A model generated the notes under the pieces. That model ran no database searches and had not been told where the DNA came from. It saw nothing but the letters and a program-made list of their open reading frames with translations. Below, in pieces: positions 23,639 to 35,769 of a DNA stretch of 64,000 nucleotides. Within the stretch, counting starts at the first letter, position 1; every line of letters begins with the position of its first letter. This DNA is from Pampus argenteus. Its lineage: Eukaryota > Chordata > Actinopteri > Scombriformes > Stromateidae. The DNA lies in contig CM072861.1 in NCBI GenBank assembly GCA_036937835.1, forward strand, positions 18,466,001 through 18,530,000, given 5' to 3'. Made by a program: the position numbers and the translations under genes.

Positions 23639-26117
23639 TTTGTGGCTTATTTTGAGTGGAGAGCTAAGACACTGGTAAACAGCTGTGTATGTCGCTGGTC
23701 GGCTTGCTGAGTACTCGGGATCAAACACGCATCTACACATGCCAACCTCATACATCATAGCAAGCAAACGTACATTTATGCATACTCACAGACACAAAGC
23801 TGAAGTTCATGTTATTATTCTGTACCATTAACCGCTGTCTCTCTCTTTCTCTTTCCTTCATGTCTTCATGATGACGTCTTCCCTGCGGCCCGCCTATCTT
23901 CATCTCAGGTATGTGGTTCAAAGATGATGTGATTCTTCTTCTTCCCTCTCTATCTCTGTTTTTTTTTTTTTTTTTAATCATGCTGCCACATATTTCCAAT
24001 CACCGCCTCTCTGCTTCTCACTGATATGTTAAACCAAAGCACCGTCAAGACATTCAACACATGAGAATGAATGACCTCCATGTGTCGAGCCAGTGGTGGG
24101 CATGAATTGGGGGGCATATAGCCGTGGTGCATATATGTAGACACACTGACAGTGTGCCAGTAAATATCATTAATCACAGTCTTGCTCTGGCTCCTCCGAG
24201 TCAGCCATGTGGAAGTGATTTCTGCGGCTAAGACACTGTTTAACTCCAGGTGCTGCATGTATTCAACGTCTTCAGCATTTTTCTGTATGTTTTTCATTTT
24301 CTGTTCTAGTCAGAGTTGCTCACACAATGACTCGGCAGTTGCTCACCGCGTCTAAAAATATCTCCTCCTCCCCTTTTTCTGCCCCTCTTTCCTCATAGGA
24401 AATGGGAGTTACAAAAATACAAGCAGCGTGTTGTTTTTTTCCTGATTAAAACGTGTGATGAGAATAACTTTTAAGCGCAGCCTAATTTGGGTGTGGGCAC
24501 ATTGTATGCTAACATATCTATAAGTGTTTCCTGATGGGTACTTTGTGAGTCTGGCTCCAGTATACAACCCAACAGGGAGACATAAGTGACAAGGACCCCT
24601 TTTTATTTCAACCGCCTCTTCAGGCTCGTTTTGCCAGGGAGAAGGCTCCTGTGGTCGGGGATGGTGTAGTCAAGAGTTCAGGGTGTCTGCTGGTGGTGTT
24701 CAGGGGGGAGGGGAAGACTATCTTCTGTCTGCCCTGCAGCGACTCATCCATGACTGAGCTTTATCAAGTCTCCGGTCTACCGAGACACACACACTGGGAC
24801 AATCATAGATAATCATGTAGAGTGTGTCATCACCGGTTTCAACAGCACTTTAAATCCGATTTGTAACACAAGTGGTGACGAATATAATCACATGCGTCTG
24901 GAGTTTTATTGAGTCTGATTGTCTGAGTATGAAAAGCAGATAAAAAAGTCACAGTATGTCTCTGATTTGCAGACAGCACCGCTGACCACCATCTATCCAC
25001 ACCTTACATCAGGCATTTATGCCCTTATTTGACGAAGCAGGTGAACCCCGTCAGGAGTTTATTTGAAATAAATTGTCCAGACCGGCTTTGGTGGAATTCT
25101 AGCTGGTTGTACTTTAAAGTCCCTGAATTGTCTTCATACTATAATCAACAAGGCCATGGTTAAAAAAAATGTGTGTGTTTGGCTTTTCTCACTTGTTTGA
25201 AGTGGGCGTGGCTCAAATTGTGATGAAAGTTGTGCGATTGTTTGTTTATGTTGCGCGGCTAATGTCAATCAAATCTGATCCAAACACACCAACGCAGTCC
25301 TGATGAAGCTGATTAGTTGAGTTATTGAATGTTAAACTCCTTAAATAAATATAACAATATTTTATCTCCCAAATTTTCCTCGTTAAGTCATAAATAATTA
25401 TTTGATTGTCTTATTTCATTGACTTAAACACACATAACATGAAGAAGTAGAGATTTATTATTTACACACAGGAAACGGGATCGGATAAATCCAACACATG
25501 CTCCAGGTTCACACTTTAATTTAATTTAATGCTAGCATAGAATCAAAAATATCCTGAACTGAGCAGCTTTAGCCGGTATTTGTTTTTTGTAGAGCTCTTG
25601 CACGCTGCATGTCATCCTGGTTCATCCTGTTATGTTGCTGTAGCCCTGCAGCAGCTTCATCCCTGCTATCTGCTGAGGGATCGTAGGACACAGCAGTGGC
25701 AGGTCTGAAGCGTATTAAGTCTTTTCTCAGACATGGCTGCGAAACTAAAACATTCGCAAGTTGTCATGTCATGTATTCAAAATACAATTTTATTCAGAGT
25801 GTGACCATTAAAGAGCCGAGTGTACTGCTGAGATGATGACACTCTTTCTCAGCGGACGCTCGCCTGGTTTCCCGGAACTTCAAAAGGACGCGCATACAGT
25901 ACAACAACAAACTCAGAGCTCAGCACTTGCGGCCGCTATTGGATACTGTCTGTAGTATCAAAACAAATGTGATAAAGCAAATAGGACCCCCTCCCCCGGC
26001 CCAACGGATGCGTGCTGGGGGGGCACAGCTTGGCCTGCTAGGGGGCTCTTTAATGTGCCAGGGAAGCGTCACGCAGGAATGCTCTGCAAAAACAAGCCTC
26101 AGCTCACATGTCGAAGG

Positions 26118-26120
<3 letters not shown>

Positions 26121-26171
<51 letters not shown>
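26121..26171. repeat. (GT)25 microsatellite, longest pure run of the window
   Basis: Pure GT for about 51 bp, followed 35 bp later by a poly(T) run. Confidence 0.97.
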
Positions 26172-26172
<1 letters not shown>

Positions 26173-28199
26173 TAAAGAGTAGAAGTAAAAATGTGTATCT
26201 GTGTGACTTTTTTTTTTTTTTGCGCCAAACATAGTCCAGGTTTCATTTGGACCTGGTATCGACCACAAATCCACATTGTGGTTGTCTGTGAAAACACGCC
26301 TGCAGCAGATCTAAACAACGAGGGTTTGGCTTGAGTCATACCAGGTTTTCTGAAATCAGAGATCGTTATCTTTATCTATAACAACACAAATGTTGATGAA
26401 TACAAATTATAATTATTTTCTCTCTTACTCTCTCTCCTTCCCATCTTGCTCGTTTCCAAATCTATTTTTTTTATAAGAAGCATCTGGTAATAACAGTAAA
26501 AGTCACACATGAAAAAGGGAACATAAGAAGTCCTCACATTTTGTGTTGTATGTTCATATACTATACACACTGTAATTACAGTGCAGATTAATTTTACTTT
26601 AAATTACTTCATAAAACACATCAATGACATTAGAATTAGAAGAATCTCCAGCCACTAAAAGATAAGTCACATTTCTTCACACGTGTCTTACTACAATATT
26701 CACATACTGTGATAGATTTCAGTATTTTACGTCTAAAATAAATCAACCTGGTCTGGCACAGATTATCTTTAATTTCTAAAAAAAAAAAAAAGAAAAAAAA
26801 AAAAGGAGAATATTTACAAATGTAGATTGTTTGTAACGTTGGATATCCATTCCCAGCTCAGTAAACAAGCTTTCTGGAGTGGTTTATGTTTAGAGTATGT
26901 GTGTTTTGTGTTCCTGTTTTTGTCATGCTGTGAGTCCTGCCATTTGTTGGTGTTGGACTTTGCCTTCTTTTGATACAACCAATACCAACTTCTTCAGCCT
27001 TGTTTACATTGTTGTTTAAACATCTCATGACATGTGGAAAATTGAGCCACAATAAAAAAAAAGGGGGGGAGGTGAGTGCTTAATTTCTTTTTTTTTTATT
27101 AGAAAAAGAGTGCGTAAATGATTGGAGCTCTTATGATGTTTGAAACGGTTGACCATCTGTCCTTTCATGCCTGATGGCAACCACATTGATGGGATTGCTT
27201 TTATAATTTCAAGTCTTTACTGCCAAGAACTTAAAGGCAGGACCCACTGAGTCTGCGGGAAGAAACCTCTACAAGACCAGAGAAGAATGAAAGCGGCGGA
27301 AAAAGGTTTTAATCAGAAGTCAGTCCTTCTTATTAATGTTTTCATCTCCTTTATAAACAAGACATTATACTGCCTGATTATTTCATGAACTCATGACAAG
27401 GAGATAAACAGCCACAGGGGGTAAGTGGAAAAAAGAAAAACTCCAGATTACTCCTTTTTTTTTAGGTTCCATGACTAAACATCTGTCACACTCGTTACAG
27501 TAACCTTTACTGCTTGTTTCCAACTGATATTAAATAGTTTTTGTTTTGCTGTTTTTCACTGCTGCACCATACATAACGACAAAAACAGGAACAAACTTTT
27601 TTTTTGTTTTTTTTTTGGTTTTATGATGATCGTTGCATTAATTTGTCTGAATATTGTTTGTTCTCTATCTATGTAGGCAAAAATAAAGTCTTAAATAATA
27701 AAGCAGTAACGTCAGCGCTCCATCGTAGGTGGGGGTCACACTAACGTTTTTAACTAACAAACATGAACACACATCTTATCCTGCACCTTATCCTGTTGAA
27801 CAAGCCACCAAATTTTCACAGAAGAACAATGCTAGACAGCTAATCAATAGCACATTAAGCAGCACATTAAAGAGGAATTTCACAGCTGTAAATAGGATGA
27901 TTTCTTAAAACTAGGTCTCCTATGTATGTGCAATTATTTTTATAAATCTGCACCCTCTGACTAGAGAAAATGATAATAAAAAAGACTGTCCCATATCACA
28001 ACCAGAACACATTGCATGCAGACAAATTAATGTTTTTCCCTCATCAAGTCCAGTTATATCACACTAGTGTGCAAGCATCATAAAAACAAAACAAAAAAAC
28101 CCCCCAAAAAATACTTGCCTGTGTTCCAACCTACCAGCTGCTTTAAAGCAACTCCTAATGTAGAATAATGTGCATGGATAAATGGATTTTCTACACTTA

Positions 28200-28900
28200 A
28201 TGTTCTACGTTGGACGACACACACATCCATGTGTTTTTAAATGCATGTATACTGTCATTAATTTCTCATGCTAAAAGGTAACGCGCAGGTTACTTGTCCC
28301 ATGAAGACAAATGACACGCTCTTTAATAGCACATTTAGACGCGCACGTCATTTTTAACGGGAATATTCAAATCCAAAAGAAATTCTCATATTTGAACGGG
28401 GTGCGACGCGCTTCCATCTGTGTGTAATCTCTCGGCCCGCCTGTCAATGCTCCTAATAAAACACAATTTACAAGAGAGATATCTGGGTGTCAGACAATAG
28501 CTCGCTACGTAATATCAAATCGTATTAGATTAATATGTTACTGCGCCAACGCAGCTCTGTGCTGTAAATCAAGTGTGACCGCAGCTGGGAACGCTGAGGA
28601 TGAGCTCTTTGGATCCCTCATACGCTGCAGTTGTTGTGACCTTCACATTGAATCTGCTGTACATGTAAAATTTCCTGTAAATTTTCCCACTGATTAGTTA
28701 CTGTTATATACTGGAGTACTTCGGTAAAGTCGGGAATTCATAAACTGTCCTGCCACAGTCATTCACCTCTAAAAAGCTTTTCCACCAATGTTGTAAGGTT
28801 GATTAATATAATAATCCTGATAGCACATTAAGACAGACTAATTAAATGGATTGTGCAGGATGTAAAACACGTGTTTTCACATACTGTATGGTTTGGTGTT
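28200..28900. other. Repeat-free AT-rich block, possible conserved non-coding element
   Basis: Unlike its surroundings it has no simple repeats or transposon-like parts, and it contains closely spaced ATTA/TAAT cores (gtattagattaatatg, gattaatataataatcc) mixed with CpG-containing segments (gacgcgcacgtcat, gtgcgacgcgcttcc). This is the appearance I would expect of an enhancer-type conserved element, but conservation cannot be tested here. Confidence 0.2.
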
Positions 28901-31900
28901 TGTGTGCCGCCTCTCGCTCTCAGTCTTTTCTTTTCTCCGTGATGCATATTCCCAACTCTGCTCAAACAGGAAAATGGTCCAGATTAATAAAGTGTAGAGA
29001 GATATAAAGGTGACAGCACTGACCTTGAAACAAAATAGCAGTGCGCGCACTGTAATTATGTGCGTTTATACGGCGCATAGACAAAGAAAAACATTGGAAG
29101 GGACAATTAACCTCAGTGACTTCAGCAACCAGTCATAACCACCATATGTTCTTTCTATCACAAAATGGGAGGAATCCCGAGCTGCTCTGCGGTCTCGTTC
29201 TGGCGTTTTTTCCCTCCTTGCCGTCCCTCGCGGTGTCATGTCAGAAACGATCAGCTTCCTACGGAGACGTCAGGTGGAAAGGTTAAACATGATCTGACCT
29301 TCTGCTCATTATCCTAAAACCTGCAGTAGAGACGAGACGAGGGACAGAGAGGCAAAGAGAAGAGAGGGAAAAGTGAGGTTTACATCCACATTTATTACTT
29401 TCATTATTAATCGTCTGAAATTTCAAAATTCACTTAACCAACAGGGAAAAACATAATACTATATAGAGAAAAAAATCATAATAATAACACAACCCAGATG
29501 AAGGAAAAATAGCAGAAGGGAAAGTCAGGTGTAACAGTGTTTAAATCAGACTTGTGGAGAGATGTTTGCTTTGTGTCTGCAGTCCTCTGGCTCAGAGACA
29601 GACCTCAACACTGATGGATATGGTGAAAAACACTAACACACACTCCGTATCTGCAGGGTGGAGCCCCAACTGCTGTCTGATGGGCTACTCAGGGGCTCCG
29701 TAAATCTCAGCCCACTCCCCAAATGAGAAATGTCGTCTCACTCTGGGACCTGCACTCATTAAAAACCTGTTTCCCGCCATGTCATCAGGTTCCTTACTGT
29801 CATATTTATTCATATCAATATCCTGTCTTGATTTCCTCTCTTCTCTGTATTGAATTGACAGATAATGAGATAATGATATATCAGGAGAAAGCGTCCAATG
29901 TCAACAGTACGTAATGTTGTGCAGTCTTCTGCTGCATCAGATACTATGTTGATGCGGCGATAGATTTCGCTTTAGCTCCTCCAGCGATGGGGAAAGTTTC
30001 AGATGCCTATCTAAATGAAAACGCTGAAACAGCTGGTCACACAAGGCAAACATGAAGACAATATTATATGTAATATGTGTGTGTAATATGTTTGGAATTA
30101 GTAACGGACCACGGGGGGTTTGTATGTATGAAGGGCAGCGTTTATATATTTGTAATTGTGCACAATGTCTTCATCTGTGCGAACCGCAGGTCATTCACTA
30201 ATAATGCTGTGTTCATTTTCAACTCACAATAAGTTGGATTTGACAGCAGCGTGCCAAACATATGTCAATACATGTGTTTTTGGAGAAAGTCCCTTCCCTG
30301 AATTGAATATTATTGTGCACTCTCTACATGTGCATCTTTAGCGAGCGCCAGTGAGAAGTCAAACACGCACGCAAGCGCTCATTCATCCCTGATTAAGGGT
30401 CCTCGATCCTCATTCGTCTAACACCAAAGGTATACTTGATAACATATTACTTCCAGGAACTACAAAGAGAGCAGCGGTTTGGTTGGAAAGGGGTTTGGAC
30501 AGTGATGTATCGGCTTTATTTAGCTGGGACAGATGGCCCATTACTGCTTATTACTGGCTGCTCCATTTACTTACAGCGTAATTTGTTTCCAGTTATTTGT
30601 ACAGTAACTCGGGCTTTCCTTAAACACTGATATTGGCATGTGTGCACACAAAGCATTGTATAGTCTTTTCTTTCTCTTACACACACACAGACACAGACTG
30701 GCCCTCCTGTTATATCAAAGAGGCCTCGTCTTGGACCATAAAAGAGGCCCCCTCTTCTCTAATAGATGGCTACAGCCTCAAAAATGGTGTCTGACATGTT
30801 ACTCTAGATGTTGCTGTCTGATTGAGTAACTCTTACTAGTGCATATCAAGTTTAAAAGTGCTTTGTATCCGTACATTTGTTTGTCGCTGAGGGATGTTAA
30901 TATGAGGAGCAGCTGCGCATGCTGCCGTCCACCATGACCTGGAGAAATGATGTTGGAGAAGTTGGATACAGAGGAGTGAAGACTCCCTTCCACATCAATT
31001 TGACGAAATGAGGGGGGAAAAAATGCATTGAAAACAATAATGAATTGGATCAAACTCACCATGAATTGTGCCGAGACCGGTCAGAGTAACTGATGAATCA
31101 TTTGCAACACACATGGATTTCTCATCTTATGAAGCAGGCGATGCAGAGATAAGTGACTGCCAAATGAAATACAGTCTGACTTTCTAAAGGGTTGACACAC
31201 TGTGTGAAATATATTCTAGCTGACAAGTAATGTGTGTAAATCTGTAACCAAAAAGTAAAGCTGTTTGCAATGCGGTGATTTATAGATGTCACACAAGTTT
31301 AAAGTCTCTGCAGTTTGATTTCATGTATGTCTGGAGTTAAAAAAAAAAATGGCCATCAAAAAAAAATATTAATACTTTGTGGTGTGCCGACAGTAACAAA
31401 GAAATACTTCCAATTTTATGTAATTGTATAAAAGCTGATTAACTGCCAGTGTAATCCTTTTAGAGAAGCTTTTCTGAGGCGTGTGCTCCAGGTGTCAGAG
31501 ATGGATGTGTGTTGTCCTCCCTGTGGAGTGCAGGGTGATGTAGGAGCATGTGTCACAGTTTCATCCCCATGTCAGGAGACTCCTGTTCAGGCTACAGGTC
31601 ACCTCAGCCCAGCCTCCTCCCCGCAGGGAGAGAGGGACACCTGATCTGAGGTCCCGTCAAGCATGGTTAACTAACTCCACACCCAGGGGGCTGGAGAAGG
31701 GGTCACAGATGTGATGGGGTCAGGGAGCCGGGGTTTGGTTGTTTAGAAGAAACCGATGCATCAAATAAATGTTGTGTTTCCATGGTACCTGCAAATGCTG
31801 CACATATGAGGATGAAGTCACACTTTTACTCCATTTTTGGATGTAGTTTATTTGATCCAGGCTCCACCAGATGCCTTTTAACTATCTAACTTGTAAGAGC

Positions 31901-33974
31901 CAGGTGGAAGTGAAGCTGTGTCACACTTAGCTGTCCTCCATAATTGCCAGTCATGCATTTCCATGTAAAATGATGACGTTACCCCAAAGAGTCGCCTCGC
32001 TTAGCTTTTCCGCAGGACTCATTTCAGCTCTATTTTGTCCACGAAATCCAGACTGTAAAATGACTTTAAAAACAAAAACAAAAAAGTCAACAATCTCTAT
32101 AGTAAATCTGCTCAGACTGTCTGCAGTGTCTGCTTCATCAAAAACAGGAAAAAAGACCAGAAAGTGGTTTCTGGTTAGCAGATGATAAAATATTATATAA
32201 TATATAAATAAATAAATATATAACTTTAGTATCCCTGTGAGAGGTGTAAATTGTTTCCTATTGTTTCTACCACTCTCACCCGGACTCCACCACTGAACAA
32301 GAGATGGGGACGGTTAATGGTTCGCCTTTGATGTGGATACTGACAAATAATTACAGCGTGTTATTTGCTGTGATGAAAACCTTCTGGGACTCTCATCCAC
32401 TTCATTTGTTTCTGAGCTTTCTCTAATTCCTGAAAATCTTCGAGGAGGAAGAGTTTAAATAATGATTAGCGTGTTTAGACAGAGTTGACATGTCTATGGC
32501 CTGGTGGCCTACGGCCTCAGACGTTCAGTACAAAGTGTCTGGACTTTAAAAAATACTTCTGGATAGAAAAGAGAAGGCAACGACATGGAGAGGATTTTTG
32601 TGGTTTTACAGTTTACACTTCAGATCATCCATCGCAATGCAGTGCATCACTGATGTGTTTCCTAATGCGAAATTTGCATTTACATCTTTGCAGCCTTTGT
32701 GGCAGAAAGGGCTCCCCCCTCAGCTCAGTATTCGTCCAGCTGTAGTGCCCCTGTCGATTTCTGGCAACCCCACAGAGGAATTCCACAGTAGATAATTCAT
32801 CTTTGTCATCCGTTGTTGTGGAAGGCACATAAAGTGCTTTGTGGTCGAGAGCTGAAAAAGGGTTTTTATTATGGATAGCAAATTAAAACTAGTTGGCAGA
32901 AGACCTCGATGTCTCAGCACATCACAAAACTACGCAGCCCCCCTGCGGTCAGCTGAGGAAAAATAAATAAATAAATAAATCTGTGCACTCTGATTCATAA
33001 GCCGTGCCCTCAAATTACAAATTAAGTTCCAATTTTCAATCTGCCCTTGGTATATATGTGATATATAAGAGCAACGTCGATTTAGGACATATGTGCAACA
33101 GATATGTTGTATTTATAAAATACATATATGAAAGTATAGTTGGTTAAAATATATACCTGACACCTGATCACTTTAAAAATTCCCAAAGGCCGATATTTGA
33201 ACTCTAGGTGCCTGTTGATCGTGAATGCTTTCATGACATACAATTATATATCTAGTTTACTGAGTACAGTTTCAGCTCTGCGTGTTAGCCAGGGTTTAAT
33301 CACTAAGCACAACAGCGCTTTATGATCACTTCAGGACCTGTCAGAGCGAATGGACCTTTCTTTATCAGTTTAATAAGAAGTCCCAAAATGAGAAAAATCC
33401 ACAGTAAAGCCTCTGTGAGTTAGAAGTGAAATGATAAAGACGGAGATATTAAAAGTCATAACCTTAGTTCATAAACTTGTCAGGTTCAACCATGTGGATA
33501 AACCGACATCTCCAGCAGCCCAACGGACAGAAGGTGACATGTTTCCACAGTTTTAGTACATTAATCCATCAATATGTATTAACCTCATGCTTTCATCTTC
33601 TTCTTTTTTTTTTTTTTTTTTGCTCACCTTGCTATAAGTATCCTTTCATTCACTCACTCGGTGTTTTCTTTTCTCTGTGTGCGTCTCGTTCTCCCGTGAG
33701 AGCGTGTCCTCTGCGATGAAAGGGATCTGCTGCTGGCTGTAGTCTGATTGTCTGGTTGACAGCTGGCCCGCTTGTTTATTTTTCTATTTATCTCTGGCGT
33801 CCTGAACTGACACATGCTCGGCAGCTCGCAACATCAGCAGGGCCGGGGCCGGTGAGAAAGGAGGAGAGATGGACAGATGTGTGTTTCACATCAAAGATTC
33901 ATTTCTTGGGAGTTGTTGGATCTAATGCATCTGGACTTCGTGGACTCATCAAGCAGCGTGTGTTCGCTAAAGGA

Positions 33975-33998
33975 AAACACACACACACACACACACAC
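33975..33998. repeat. (CA)n microsatellite
   Basis: About 12 CA units inside otherwise unremarkable sequence. Confidence 0.95.
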
Positions 33999-35704
33999 GC
34001 ACATACATTATATACTGTAGATACACGCAAATACACACAGATGAATACTTCCAACCGTGTTTACATAGAGAAACACTTGACATCTTAATCCAGACGTTTC
34101 TGCATGTCTCACACGCTCACAAGCTCAGAGCTGTTTCTTTGTCTGGGAATCCCTGGTTAGTAAAGACAGGAAATATGAACACACCATCCTTGATAATAAT
34201 GTATATGCATATGGTTTCTATCAAACACACACAAACGAGCATCTTTCTGATTTCCCTTCCCCAGACTACCATGCTGACCTTTTTGTAGAAGTGCAATCGC
34301 TCCTGCACCAGATGCATTTATGCACCATAGCAGTGAGCATCTATCCAGCCTAGCGTGGCATGTTTTGTGTCTGTCTGTCCTCAGGCGGTTGCAACAGGTT
34401 TGTTCCACTGGCTGGAACTGAAGAGAAGGGCAGGTGAGGTTACACGGTCTCCTGACCTCTCACCTCTGCTGTGTTAACCTCTGGCACCGGCTGTATCTCC
34501 TTTAGCCGCTAACAGGATGCAGCATTTGCCCTGAGAGGTGGCTGTTTGCTCTGCCCATGTGTGTCGGTGTTTCGACCCTGACCGGACATTCCCACACCTC
34601 TGACCTCCGCTGGAAAACTTCTGCTTTCTCTGTTACTCATCCTTCCGCGCCTCTCCATTCACCAGACCTCTCTATTGGCTACATTCTCCCTAACTGAATT
34701 ACATCGTCGCTGCAGGGAGGGAAAGATGAGCCAGCCGTGAGGGCGGACAATCAATGACAGACAGACTCATCAAAGAGAGGGGAGCTCGTAGTGTCTCTTG
34801 CAGTTTGTTAACATTGTTTTCTGGATGGCTGATGATGGTGGTGGTGGTGGTGGTGCGATGAGCTAATTTGTATAAGCAGGAAGGAGCAGGAAGCCCTGTC
34901 AGAAGTCACATGTTCTGTTCTTCTGAGAGATTTGTCAAAACAAACGTATGATCGTTCTGTTTCCAAAGATATACTAGAGCAGATTTCTATATGCATTCCT
35001 TTATTCTTCTGTTGCGTTGTGTGTGTGTGTGTGTGTTTTGTTGTGCACACTTGTCTTTGTATAAGATCACCATGAAACCTGAACCATACGCCTGCAGTCT
35101 CTTTGCTCCACATTGATTGTCTCTGGTGTTGTTTAGAGCCGAGGACATAACTCAGTGTTGTTCCTCTCTCCATTGCTCTTTGGGGATGGCTAAAGAACAC
35201 AAAGCCTCCTCCAAGTGCAGTCAGTGTGCTCTCTTGACTGGTATCCATCCTTTTCATTATGAACTTTAATTCGATCCGTTCAGCTGTTGTTTGTGCTGCT
35301 CTCGCGTTCAAGTTGAAGCCTCCACAGCCACAACAAGACAGTGTTACCCGCCGCACTGATCAACAGGAGAGACATGGGACCATTAAACACAACCAGATCA
35401 AAGCCAGACACCCAATTCTTGGAGTAAACCTCAAGTTTCTTTATTATTTCACTGTCCTTTCTGCTGAAATACAAATGGTAGTGTTTATCCCATGTTCCGT
35501 TAATTTATCTTTGTGTCTTAAGACCTTTTGGCCAGGCCCAGTGGCATCAAATCTGAGGGACCGTCGGAAGATTTGCCATGTTTGCTTTGTGTCAGCTGTC
35601 TTTTTGTCAGTGTTTTGACATTCATCTTTTAGCACATTTATTCATTTTCATCTGTTTTACTTTTTGAACTCAGTCAGCTTCACTCTGACGTACAGAAACT
35701 AGGT

Positions 35705-35769
35705 GCGGTTACATGGATAATATTTCTCTAACCTGACTGAAATCTTTCAGGTTAGGGAAACGTAACTGC
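35705..35769. repeat. Long imperfect hairpin (MITE-like fold-back)
   Basis: Left arm gcggttac ... tttctctaacctga, right arm tcaggttagggaaa then gtaactgc. The inner 14 bp pair with one mismatch (core CTAACCTGA/TCAGGTTAG perfect) around a 10-nt spacer, and the outer 8 bp (gcggttac/gtaactgc) pair with one mismatch after an insertion in the left arm. This looks like a very short fold-back element or the remnant end of one. Confidence 0.6.

Larger units (their letters stand above)
22416..28199. other. Non-coding stretch
   Basis: Contains the microsatellite-linked repeat at 23405, poly(T) runs near 23959-23976 and 26207-26221, the long (GT)n at 26121, and A-rich tracts near 26779-26804. 25840-26060 is locally GC-richer with several CpG steps (including gcggccgc at about 25929), but no promoter elements or ORF were convincing. 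Confidence 0.6.

Noticed and set aside
25920..26339. 139-codon minus-strand ORF
   Set aside because: Central part is translation of the 51-bp (GT)n run.
34808..35356. 182-codon minus-strand ORF, longest apparent of its type
   Set aside because: Contains THTHTH and an eight-His run from GT and TGG repeats; the rest resembles no protein and has no gene context.
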